NCBI RefSeq assembly: GCF_024508335.1
Contig: NZ_CP101988.1
Coordinates: forward strand, 2,852,001-2,916,000
From: Cellulomonas chengniuliangii
GTDB lineage: Bacteria; Actinomycetota; Actinomycetes; Actinomycetales; Cellulomonadaceae
Direction of reading: 5' to 3'
Length of the DNA: 64,000 nt
The notes under the pieces are model-generated. The model was not told the DNA's origin, made no database searches, and saw only the letters and a list, made by a program, of their open reading frames with translations. A program made the translations under genes and the position numbers. Below, one piece after another: positions 9,812-16,972 of this stretch (positions are counted from its first letter, which is position 1; the number at the start of each line of letters is the position of its first letter).

Positions 9812-10162
9812 TCATCGCCAGAGGACGGCGATCGCCACGTTGAGCACGACGAGGCCCGCGACGCCGCCCAGGAACCCGCGGGTGACCTTGGCGGGCTTCT
9901 TCACGCCGTAGACCACGATGCCTGTGGCGACGGCCGCGACGAGCAGCTTGATGCCGACCTTCATGTGGTTGATGGCGTCGGGGCCGGCGGAGGTCGACTC
10001 GGCGAGCCCGACCATCAGGATGCCGGTGACCAGCGCGGTCAGGATGCCGTGCAGGACGCCCGCGGGCAGCTCGGGCTTCTTCATTCCGGCGAGCGCTCCA
10101 CCGAAGACGATGGCCCAGCCGAGCAGGTGCAGGACGAGGAGGACGTTGTAGAGGACGGTCAT
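9812..10162 (-). CDS. Four-helix small membrane protein
   Basis: This 116-residue integral membrane protein has four hydrophobic segments: VLLVLHLLGWAIVFGGAL, ILTALVTGILMVGLAE, VGIKLLVAAVATGIVVYGV and GVAGLVVLNVAIAVLW. The first segment carries a His in LLVLHLLGW, as in many small heme or SirB-like membrane proteins, but one His is not enough for an assignment. It is upstream of the DUF456 gene on the same strand. I do not recognise a named family. Similar four-helix proteins are widespread in actinobacteria. Confidence 0.75.
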   Translation of the reverse strand: MTVLYNVLLVLHLLGWAIVFGGALAGMKKPELPAGVLHGILTALVTGILMVGLAESTSAGPDAINHMKVGIKLLVAAVATGIVVYGVKKPAKVTRGFLGGVAGLVVLNVAIAVLWR

Positions 10163-10283
10163 GGCCCTCAGCCTAGGGATCCACGGGCGTCGACATGTCG
10201 CCTCCGGGCGGGTCTGGGGGTGACTTTCCCAACACAGGTGTCGGGAACCTGCGAGTGCTCTCGGACGTTGGCGCGCCGGGCGC

Positions 10284-10937
10284 TCAGAGCAGGCGCCGCG
10301 CCGCCGCCCACCGGGTCAGCTCGTGACGGCTTGAGAGCTGGAGCTTGCGCAGCACCGCGGAGACGTGAGTCTCGACCGTCTTGATCGAGATGAACAGCTC
10401 GCCCGCCACCTCGCGGTAGGAGTAGCCGCGGGCTATGAGCCGCATGACCTCGCGCTCCCGGGCCGAGAGGCGGTCCATCTCGTCGTCCGCGATGGCCACG
10501 TCGCCTGCGGACGTGCCGAACGAGTCGAGCACGAAGCCCGCCAGGCGCGGGGAGAAGACGGCGTCGCCGCTCGCGACCCGCTGCACCGCGTCGGAGAGGT
10601 CGGGCCCCGAGATCGCCTTGGTGACGTAGCCCCGAGCGCCCGCCCGGATCACCGCCACCACGTCCTCGGCAGCGTCCGACACCGACAGCGCGAGGAACCG
10701 CGTCTCGCCGAGCAGGTCGGCGCACGTGCGGATCACCTCGGCGCCGCCCCCGCCGTCACCGCCGGGCAGGTGCACGTCGAGCAGCACCACGGGCGGCCGC
10801 AGCTCCCGCACCACGCGCACCGCGTCGTCCACGGACGCCGCCTCCCCCACCACGTTCACGCGCTCGTCCAGCGAGGCGCGCACACCGGTGCGGAACATCA
10901 GGTGGTCGTCCACCAGCACCACGTCCACCGGGCTCAT
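10284..10937 (-). CDS. LuxR/NarL-family response regulator of the PspC kinase
   Basis: This is a 217-residue two-domain response regulator. The receiver domain has the acidic pair VDDH at residues 10-12, the phosphoacceptor Asp54 in LLDVHLPGG and the conserved Lys in GYVTKA. The C-terminal LuxR-type helix-turn-helix reads LSAREREVMRLIARGYSYREVAGELFISIKTVETHVSAVLRKL. The start ATG overlaps the stop of the upstream histidine kinase (ATGA), so the pair is translationally coupled and cognate. The likely targets are its own operon and the divergent PspC/LiaF-like gene. The arrangement resembles LiaSR/VraSR-type envelope-stress systems. Confidence 0.93.
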   Translation of the reverse strand: MSPVDVVLVDDHLMFRTGVRASLDERVNVVGEAASVDDAVRVVRELRPPVVLLDVHLPGGDGGGGAEVIRTCADLLGETRFLALSVSDAAEDVVAVIRAGARGYVTKAISGPDLSDAVQRVASGDAVFSPRLAGFVLDSFGTSAGDVAIADDEMDRLSAREREVMRLIARGYSYREVAGELFISIKTVETHVSAVLRKLQLSSRHELTRWAAARRLL

Positions 10938-12262
10938 CGTTGTGCCTCCTTCTGCGGCCTCGCCGCGCTGTCGAGCACGGGCACGCACAGGTGCACCTCC
11001 GTGCCGCGACCCTTCTTGCACTGGACGGTGGCGTCGCCACCCCGGCGCCGCACGCGCCCCATGATCGACTCCCGCACCCCGAACCGGTCCGAGGGGATCG
11101 ACTCGACGTCGAAGCCCTCCCCACGGTCCCGCACGAACACCTCGACTGTCTCCTCGCCCACCTCGAGGTAGAGCGACACCGGCGGGCGACCGTGCACCAC
11201 GGCGTTCACCAGCGCCTCCCGCGTGGCCTGCAGCAACGCCTCGGTCTGCGCGTCGGGCACCCGGTCGCCCACCACCACCGTGTCGACGGCCACGGGCTCG
11301 CCGGTCGGGCCGGAGCGCGAGTCCTCCACCTCGGCGACGATCGCCCGCAGCGCGGCGGCGACCGACGTGCCCGGCGCCGGGCGGTCGTCGTAGAGCCACT
11401 CACGCAGCTCGCGCTCCTGCGCGCGCGCCATCCGCGCGACCTCTGTGGGGTCGTCCGCGGCGCGGGCCCGGATGAGCGCCAACGTCTGCAGCACCGAGTC
11501 GTGCAGGTGCGCGGCGATGTCGGCTCTCTCCGCCTCGCGGGCCCGCGCCGCGCGCTCGTCCCCGAGCTCCCGGACCAGCCGCAGCCACCACGGCGCCAGC
11601 ACCAGGGCCACGCCCGCCAGCACCGCCACCGCCGCGATCGTCACCTGGAGCAGGGCGGCCGGCTCCGTCTCCTGCGCGACCAGCAGCAGCACGCCGATTC
11701 CCGCGAGGACGAGCCCGCCGACGAGCCGCAGCACGCTCACCGGCGTGCGGCCGCCCGTCCGCGAGCGCATCCGCCCGCGCTGCGCCGCGTCGAGCTGGCT
11801 CCACGCCAGGGTGGTGCCGGCAAGCAGCAACACCAGGGGGACCACCCAGGTGGTGTCGATGTGCGCGCCGGTGCGCACCGCGACCAGCACCGCGGCGCCG
11901 GCGAGCAGCACGAGCGCCGTCGCGATGTCGGTCACGGGCACGCGCCGCAGGCGCTCGGCGCCCAGTCCCTGGGACCGCGCGAGCCGGCTGAGCGCCGCGG
12001 GCCGCCCGTCCCCGCCGGCGGCGGCCGGGTCGCCGGTGGGCACCGTCACCCACAGGAAGACGTACAGGGCGAGCCCCAGCCCGGCCAGGGGGGTCAGCCC
12101 GACGAACGCCCAGCGCACCATCGCGGGCGGCTGGTCGAGGTGCGCCGCCACCCCCAGGGCGACGCCGCCCACGACCCGTCCACCGACGGGACGGCGCAGG
12201 GGCAGCCGGCTCGACGGCGGGGTCGGGGGGACCCACACGGATGCGGGCTCAGGCAGGTGCAC
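10934..12262 (-). CDS. Histidine kinase with N-terminal PspC domain
   Basis: This 442-residue sensor has a PspC domain fused at its N-terminus (about residues 20-75: GGRVVGGVALGVAAHLDQPPAMVRWAFVGLTPLAG). Four to five further membrane helices follow, then a HisKA_3 dimerisation domain with phosphorylation site AHLHDSVLQTLALI and a HATPase_c domain (TREALVNAVVHG, then DRGEGFDVESIP). There is no extracellular sensor domain, which fits intramembrane sensing. The start is uncertain: GTG at 12262 begins VHLPEP, while another GTG at 12304 extends the frame by 14 codons. It overlaps the response regulator by 4 nt and is divergent from a PspC/LiaF-like gene. Confidence 0.9.
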   Translation of the reverse strand: MHLPEPASVWVPPTPPSSRLPLRRPVGGRVVGGVALGVAAHLDQPPAMVRWAFVGLTPLAGLGLALYVFLWVTVPTGDPAAAGGDGRPAALSRLARSQGLGAERLRRVPVTDIATALVLLAGAAVLVAVRTGAHIDTTWVVPLVLLLAGTTLAWSQLDAAQRGRMRSRTGGRTPVSVLRLVGGLVLAGIGVLLLVAQETEPAALLQVTIAAVAVLAGVALVLAPWWLRLVRELGDERAARAREAERADIAAHLHDSVLQTLALIRARAADDPTEVARMARAQERELREWLYDDRPAPGTSVAAALRAIVAEVEDSRSGPTGEPVAVDTVVVGDRVPDAQTEALLQATREALVNAVVHGRPPVSLYLEVGEETVEVFVRDRGEGFDVESIPSDRFGVRESIMGRVRRRGGDATVQCKKGRGTEVHLCVPVLDSAARPQKEAQR

Positions 12263-12313
12263 CCCTCGATGATCACACCTCAGGCGCCACCCCGAGACCA
12301 GCACCGCGCTGAT

Positions 12314-12366
12314 TCAGGGGCCCTTGGCCTGCGAATCAGGGTCGGGTCAGGGCAGGGCCCTATGTC
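12314..12366 (+). promoter_or_regulatory. Phased TCAGGG repeats upstream of the PspC/LiaF gene
   Basis: TCAGGG occurs at 12314, 12336 and 12347, with spacings of 22 and 11 nt (about two and one helical turns). A GCAGGG follows at 12352. A TATGTC -10-like box lies at 12361-12366. The array is a candidate binding site for the adjacent response regulator. Confidence 0.4.
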
Positions 12367-12397
12367 GCGCAGCCCCTGGCCAGGACAGGATCGTCGT

Positions 12398-13816
12398 ATG
12401 GACACGCACCTCCCGGGCCAGCCCGGCCCGAGCCCGACCGGCGATCCGGGCGCCCCTCCCCCCACACCACCGAGCTCGTCCGGCGTCGACGGGTTCTTCG
12501 CGGCGATACGCCGCACCGGGCTCTTCCGCTCCGACGACCGATGGGTCGGCGGCGTCGCCGGCGGCGTCGCGCTGCGGTTCGGCATCGACCCCCTGCTCGC
12601 TCGCGGAGTGTTCGCCGTGAGCTTCCTGCTCGGCGGCCTCGGCCTCGTCGCGTACGGCATCGCGTGGGCACTGCTGCCCGAGCAGCGTGATGGTCGCATC
12701 CACGCCGAGGAGCTCATCCGCGGCAACTTCGACGGCGCGCTGCTGGGCGCGCTCGCCATGGTGGTCATCGGCCTGAACCGCGGCGATGGATGGGTCGGCT
12801 GGTGGGGTGGCAGCAACCTCGGCTGGCTCACCGGGCTGCTCTGGGCGATCGCGCTCGCCGTGGTGGCGGTGCTGGTGGTCATGGGCATCAGCCAGTCGCG
12901 CTCGGGGAAGACGCCCGGCGGGCCGTCCTGGCTGTGGGCCGATGCCACGGTCACGCCGCCGAGCAGCGACGCGGCTGCTCCGCAGGCCCCCTCGACCCCC
13001 CAGCCCGGCGACGAGCCGCCCTACGGGCGCGTCCCGACCTACGCGGAGTCACCGCAATACCCGGCGTCCCCGCAGTACGCGGCGTCCCCGCAGTACCCGA
13101 CGTCGCCCCAGCACCCGGCCTCGCAGCACTACCCGCCGTCGCCGCCGAAGCCGGCCAAGCCCAGCCCTCGTGGGCCAGGCGTCGCCACGATCGGCGTGGT
13201 CACCGCCCTGATCCTGCTCACGTTCGCCGGCCTCATGGTCGCGGACCGCACGGGGGCGCTCCACCTGCCGGTGCTGCTCACCGGCGCAGGGCTGGCGGTC
13301 ATCCTGCTCGGGCTCGGGGTGGTGTTCTCCGGGCTGCGCGGCCGCACCAGCGGCGCCCTGGGCGGGCTGGCCATCGTCGCCATCATCGTGGCGGCGCCGG
13401 TGGCACTGCTCGACAAGCCCATGTGGAACGCCGACGGGTCCTGGCGCGTGATCAGCGACGACAGCTTCATGGTCACCACCCGGGACGCCGCGACGGCCGG
13501 GTTCAACGTGGGCGTCGGCGACAGCGTCATCGACCTCACCGAGGTGCCCCTCACCGACGAGCTGCTGGTGGTGCCGATCTCCGCGGGGGTCGGCGAGGTC
13601 CGAGTCATCATCCCGGACGGCGTCCCGGTGAGCGCGGAGGTCCGCGCCGGAGCCGGCGAGATCAGCTGGAGGGTCGATGGCAAGAGCCTGCGGTGGAGCG
13701 GCGTCGGCATCGGCACCCAGCGGTACTCGACCGAAGAGGTCACCGACGGAGCCGAGGCACAGATCATGCTGCGCGTCGACATCGGCGCAGGCGAAGCCAT
13801 CATCGAGGAGGACTGA
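12398..13816 (+). CDS. PspC domain membrane protein with LiaF-like C-terminus
   Basis: This 472-residue envelope-stress protein begins with a Pro-rich leader. A PspC domain (about residues 40-100: SDDRWVGGVAGGVALRFGIDPLLARGVFAVSFLLGG) and two more membrane segments follow. A low-complexity stretch built from repeated Y-P-A-S-P-Q-type units comes next (about 210-245), then three further membrane helices. The soluble C-terminus of about 120 residues resembles the LiaF/DUF4097 beta-helix type (DSVIDLTEVPLTDELLVVPISAG). LiaF-type domains inhibit cognate LiaS-type kinases, so this protein may sense stress for the divergent PspC kinase; that is inference. The ATG has an AGGACAGGA Shine-Dalgarno. 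It overlaps the next gene by 1 nt. Confidence 0.85.
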   Translation: MDTHLPGQPGPSPTGDPGAPPPTPPSSSGVDGFFAAIRRTGLFRSDDRWVGGVAGGVALRFGIDPLLARGVFAVSFLLGGLGLVAYGIAWALLPEQRDGRIHAEELIRGNFDGALLGALAMVVIGLNRGDGWVGWWGGSNLGWLTGLLWAIALAVVAVLVVMGISQSRSGKTPGGPSWLWADATVTPPSSDAAAPQAPSTPQPGDEPPYGRVPTYAESPQYPASPQYAASPQYPTSPQHPASQHYPPSPPKPAKPSPRGPGVATIGVVTALILLTFAGLMVADRTGALHLPVLLTGAGLAVILLGLGVVFSGLRGRTSGALGGLAIVAIIVAAPVALLDKPMWNADGSWRVISDDSFMVTTRDAATAGFNVGVGDSVIDLTEVPLTDELLVVPISAGVGEVRVIIPDGVPVSAEVRAGAGEISWRVDGKSLRWSGVGIGTQRYSTEEVTDGAEAQIMLRVDIGAGEAIIEED

Positions 13817-14286
13817 TGAGCACCCAGGACCGCGAGCACGAGGGCCGCGACCACCAGGAGCCGGAGACGTCCGCCCCGGGCACGGACGACACTGACGTGC
13901 TGGGGCTGTTCGGCCCCACGGCCGACACCGTCCCCGACGCCGCCGGCCCGACCCAGGACGCGCCGGGCCGCGACCGTGACGGGGCCGCGCAGCCGGGCCC
14001 GGCGCCCACGCAGGAGCTGCCGTCGTGGTCCGACCACGCCCAGGCCCCCGCCGCGGCCCCCGGCGTCACCCCGATCGCAGTCCCGGCGCCCCGCGAGCAC
14101 GCGCCGCTCCGGGTCGGCACCGTGGTGTGGGGCCTGATGCTGGCGGCGGTGGGCTTCGGCATCGTGGCCTCGGCGTACGGCGCCGAGCTCGACCTGCAGC
14201 TGGCGTTGATCTCGCTGCTGGGGCTCGGCGGCGTGGCCCTGCTCGTCGGCTCGATCGCCACGGCGCGGCGCCGCAACGGCGGCTGA
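13816..14286 (+). CDS. Small membrane protein co-operonic with the PspC gene
   Basis: This 156-residue protein is not recognised beyond its layout. About 95 residues are acidic, Pro/Ala-rich and probably disordered cytoplasmic sequence. Two transmembrane helices (VGTVVWGLMLAAVGFGIVASA and LQLALISLLGLGGVALLVGSI) and a short basic tail RRRNGG follow. Its ATG overlaps the PspC-gene stop (TGATG), so it is translationally coupled and probably works with that protein in the envelope-stress unit. Small membrane partners of this type are often found beside PspC/LiaF genes in actinobacteria. Confidence 0.75.
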   Translation: MSTQDREHEGRDHQEPETSAPGTDDTDVLGLFGPTADTVPDAAGPTQDAPGRDRDGAAQPGPAPTQELPSWSDHAQAPAAAPGVTPIAVPAPREHAPLRVGTVVWGLMLAAVGFGIVASAYGAELDLQLALISLLGLGGVALLVGSIATARRRNGG

Positions 14287-14295
14287 CAAGCCAGC

Positions 14296-14321
14296 GGGCG
14301 GCGAGGGAGGGCTCGCCGCCC
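14296..14321 (+). terminator. First hairpin after the PspC operon
   Basis: A 10-bp perfect stem (14296-14305 with 14312-14321) with a 6-nt loop lies just after the stop codon. It is followed immediately by a larger hairpin. Confidence 0.5.
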
Positions 14322-14330
14322 GTGGAACGA

Positions 14331-14376
14331 CATCGGGCCCGGTCCGGCAGCAGTTGCTGCCGGGCCGGGCCCGATG
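14331..14376. terminator. Bidirectional terminator hairpin
   Basis: A 21-22 bp inverted repeat (14331-14352 with 14355-14376, one G-T wobble) lies between two convergent genes. There is no T-tract. Confidence 0.8.
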
Positions 14377-14392
14377 TGGTGTTGCCTGAGTC

Positions 14393-14869
14393 TCAGACCG
14401 TCAGCACCGGGGACGCGTCGTCCGCGGCGACCGCGGGGCGCGAGCCGATGGCGCGGAACGCCCAGCCCGTGAGGACGAAGAGGACGCCGAGGCCCATGAC
14501 CAGGGCGGCGACACCGAAGGCCACGACCGAGGTGAACAGCGAGGCGCGGAGGAAGGAGCCGTTCATCGCGGTGGCGCGCAGCGGGTCCTCCTTGCCGAGC
14601 TCGGCGTACGTCTTGCCGTCCGTGGCGGCCAGCGCGTGCTCGTTGATGATGTCGGCCTGCGCGAACGCGGCCCACGGCGTGTTGACCGTCTGGCCGCCGA
14701 ACGCCGCGGCGTCCTCGGAGACCGTGATGCGCTCGTCGGAGAGCTTCGCGGAGACGGCGCCCCACGTGACGCCACCGGCGACGATCAGGAGGGCACCGGC
14801 GATGATGGTGAGGAGCCCGACGATGCGGATTCCCTTGGAACGATCGGTTGTTGCAACGACGCTCGACAT
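14393..14869 (-). CDS. Two-helix membrane protein (LigA-like in name only)
   Basis: This 158-residue protein has a first transmembrane helix (IVGLLTIIAGALLIVAGGVTWGAV), an extracytoplasmic loop of about 65 residues (ERITVSEDAAAFGG...INEHALAATDGKTYAELGKED) and a second helix (FTSVVAFGVAALVMGLGVLFVLTGW). Similar actinobacterial proteins are often labelled aromatic ring-opening dioxygenase LigA, but nothing here resembles a dioxygenase, so I treat that name as a transfer error. The ATG at 14869 has AGGG about 10 nt upstream. It is monocistronic and divergent from the cellulase gene. Confidence 0.75.
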   Translation of the reverse strand: MSSVVATTDRSKGIRIVGLLTIIAGALLIVAGGVTWGAVSAKLSDERITVSEDAAAFGGQTVNTPWAAFAQADIINEHALAATDGKTYAELGKEDPLRATAMNGSFLRASLFTSVVAFGVAALVMGLGVLFVLTGWAFRAIGSRPAVAADDASPVLTV

Positions 14870-15161
14870 TGTGCTGATCCCTTTCACATACCCCCACGCC
14901 CGGGATCCGACGGCGTCGGCCCGGTGAGATCCTGCGGACCTCACGGGAAGAACTCTGCTGCACGGCCACGGCCCGCCGATGGGACGTTAGTCACGGATGT
15001 CTCCGGGCAATTATGAAAACGCCCATTGTCGACATCGGCGACATTCGCGCAGGTCAGAGCCCAACCCGGTGCAACACCGTACCGAGCCTGATCGCACGGC
15101 GGTATTCGGCAGCCGCCAGGGCGGGCCCTCGCGGCCACCCGGGGGCCAGGCAGGGGGCCCT

Positions 15162-15177
15162 TGGGCCAGCCGGGTGA
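15162..15177 (+). promoter_or_regulatory. Possible BldM/WhiI-type site upstream of the cellulase
   Basis: TGGGCCAGCCGGGTGA matches 11 of 12 fixed positions of the TGnnCCGnnCGGGTGA element that I recall for Streptomyces BldM-WhiI heterodimers. A match this good is expected about once by chance in a window of this size. Confidence 0.2.
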
Positions 15178-15216
15178 TAGTGGCGACGTGAAACGATTAT
15201 GTCCGGTTCCTCCGCA

Positions 15217-15245
15217 TTGACAGGCCCCTGGGCCCGGGCGATCGT
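15217..15245 (+). promoter_or_regulatory. Candidate cellulase promoter
   Basis: TTGACA at 15217-15222 is followed after 17 nt by GATCGT at 15240-15245. The -35 is perfect and the -10 is weak. It would give a leader of about 95 nt with a GGGGGA Shine-Dalgarno before the ATG at 15348. Confidence 0.35.
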
Positions 15246-15347
15246 GACGCGACCGCCAGTCACCCGCTCCCCTGGCCGGCGCCCCGCGCCAGGCCGCGAG
15301 CGGCGGCAACGACGCCACGGCCGGCGCCCGACGTAGGGGGAACCCGC

Positions 15348-16919
15348 ATGCCTGTCGCACCCCAGCCCCGCCTCCTCGCCGGAGCGGCGGCTTCGACGCT
15401 CGCCCTCGCGCTCGCGGTGTCCGGCGCCGCGAGCGCCGTCGCGGCTCCGGGAGGGCCGCCCGCGCCGGCTCCAGCCGCCCCCTCGCTGTACGTCGACTGG
15501 GAGAGCTCGACCCTCCGGGCAGCCGAAGGGCTCACCGGCCAGGAGCGGGACGACGCGGTGCTGCTGGGCAGCTACCCGTCGGGCGCGTGGTTCACCTCCG
15601 GCACGCCGGCAGAGGTCCAGGCCGCGGTGGACGAGCACGTGAGCGCCGCCGCCGCGGAGGGCGCGATCCCGATGCTGGTGGCGTACAACGTGCCCTACCG
15701 CGACTGCGCGCAGTACTCGGCGGGCGGCGCCGCGGACACCGCCGAGTACACCGCCTGGATCGACGCGTTCGCCGCGGGGATCGGCGACCGGGAGGCGCTC
15801 GTCGTGCTCGAGCCCGACGGGCTGGGCATCATCCCCTGGTACACCACGGTCAACGGCGAGCTGGAGTGGTGCCAGCCGGCCGACGTCGATCCGGCCACCT
15901 CAGCGTCCGAGCGGTTCGTCCAGCTCAACCACGCCGTGGACGCGCTGGCCGCGCTGCCCGCGGCCAAGGTGTACCTGGACGGCACCCACAACGGCTGGCT
16001 CGGGGTGGGAGACGCCACCGACCGCCTGATCCGGGCCGGTGTCGAACGCGCCGACGGCTTCTTCCTCAACGCCTCCAACTACCAGGCCACCGAGAAGGTC
16101 TCGCGCTACGCGGGCTGGGTGTCCGACTGCATCGCGCTCTCCACCCAGACGTGGTGGGAGCCTGCCTGGTGCGCCAGCCAGTACTACCCGGCCAGCCCGG
16201 ACGACCTGAGCACGTGGCTCCTCACCGACGCCGCGTACGACGCCACGTTCGCCGACACCGGCCTGGCGCGCGACCGCGCCGCGCAGAAGCACGCCCTCAT
16301 CGACACCAGCCGCAACGGCCAAGGGCCCTGGACCGCGCCCGCGGGGAAGTACTCCGACCCCGAGGAGTGGTGCAACCCGCCCGGGCGTGGGCTGGGCCTG
16401 CGCCCCACCCTGCAGACCGGCGACCCGGTGATCGACGGCTACGTGTGGATCAAGGTGCCCGGCGAGTCCGACGGCCGGTGCCTGCGCGGCACGGCCGGGC
16501 CGCTGGACCCCGAGCGCGGCATGGAGGACCCGGCGGCCGGCGGCTGGTTCCCCGAGCAGGCCGCCGAGCTCATCGCCCTCGCCGACCCGCCGGTCGCCGC
16601 GCCTGAGTGCCGTGTCCGGTCCGTGGTGCACGGCACGTGGCCCGGCGGGTTCATCGCCCAGGTCTGGGTGACCAACACCGGCCCCACCACGCTCCAAGGC
16701 TGGGACCTGCGCTTCGCGTTGACCGACGGGGGCCAGGTCGTCGAATCCTGGGGGGCGGACGTGGCCCAGTCCGGGCAGGTGGTCGACGCCGGGAGCCTCG
16801 CGTGGAACTCGCGCCTGGCGCCGGGCAGCACCATGACGTTCGGGTACGTCGGAGCCGGGGCGTCGGGCCAGGCTTCGCTGCTCCGCCTGCTCGACGGGAA
16901 GGCCTGCACGGTGGGGTGA
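15348..16919 (+). CDS. Secreted GH6 cellulase with C-terminal CBM2
   Basis: This 523-residue enzyme hydrolyses beta-1,4-glucan with inversion. A signal peptide (LLAGAAASTLALALAVSGAASAVAA) is followed by the GH6 catalytic domain, about residues 45-415. GH6 signature 1 is VAYNVPYRDCAQYSAGG and the catalytic acid is the Asp of VVLEPDGLG, near residue 157. EWCNPPGRGLG and DGYVWIKVPGESDG occur near the end of the domain. The C-terminal 100 residues are a CBM2 with its terminal Cys pair (CRVRSVV...KACTVG) and three Trp residues in the positions of the cellulose-binding face (GTWPGGF, ESWGAD, LAWNSR). There is no Pro-Thr linker. GGGGGA precedes the ATG. Whether it is an endoglucanase or a cellobiohydrolase cannot be settled from sequence alone. 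Confidence 0.95.
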   Translation: MPVAPQPRLLAGAAASTLALALAVSGAASAVAAPGGPPAPAPAAPSLYVDWESSTLRAAEGLTGQERDDAVLLGSYPSGAWFTSGTPAEVQAAVDEHVSAAAAEGAIPMLVAYNVPYRDCAQYSAGGAADTAEYTAWIDAFAAGIGDREALVVLEPDGLGIIPWYTTVNGELEWCQPADVDPATSASERFVQLNHAVDALAALPAAKVYLDGTHNGWLGVGDATDRLIRAGVERADGFFLNASNYQATEKVSRYAGWVSDCIALSTQTWWEPAWCASQYYPASPDDLSTWLLTDAAYDATFADTGLARDRAAQKHALIDTSRNGQGPWTAPAGKYSDPEEWCNPPGRGLGLRPTLQTGDPVIDGYVWIKVPGESDGRCLRGTAGPLDPERGMEDPAAGGWFPEQAAELIALADPPVAAPECRVRSVVHGTWPGGFIAQVWVTNTGPTTLQGWDLRFALTDGGQVVESWGADVAQSGQVVDAGSLAWNSRLAPGSTMTFGYVGAGASGQASLLRLLDGKACTVG

Positions 16920-16972
16920 GGAGGGTGACCGGCGCGGTGGGGTGGTCGGCATGGCGGTGACCGGCCCGCGGG

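Larger units (their letters stand above)
14870..15347. other. 478-nt divergent intergenic region upstream of the cellulase
   Basis: No convincing gene is present. The right half contains a TTGACA (15217-15222) with a weak GATCGT 17 nt downstream, and a GTGAAACGATTATG stretch (15188-15201) that could be a LacI-type half-site. I did not find the TGGGAGCGCTCCCA operator used by CebR-type cellulose regulators. Several GC-rich short palindromes occur near 15140-15170. The minus-strand promoter of the membrane-protein gene is not clear. Confidence 0.6.

Noticed and set aside
13027-13149. Regular repeat that could suggest a CRISPR array
   Set aside because: The units are only 15-18 nt, lie inside an open frame and encode a Pro-rich linker, so there are no spacers.
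14393-14869. Aromatic ring-opening dioxygenase LigA
   Set aside because: Proteins of this appearance are often given this name, but the sequence is a two-helix membrane protein without any dioxygenase motif.
14870-15347. CebR-type cellulose operator upstream of the cellulase
   Set aside because: No TGGGAGCGCTCCCA-like palindrome was found. Only a weak TGAAAC half-site is present.
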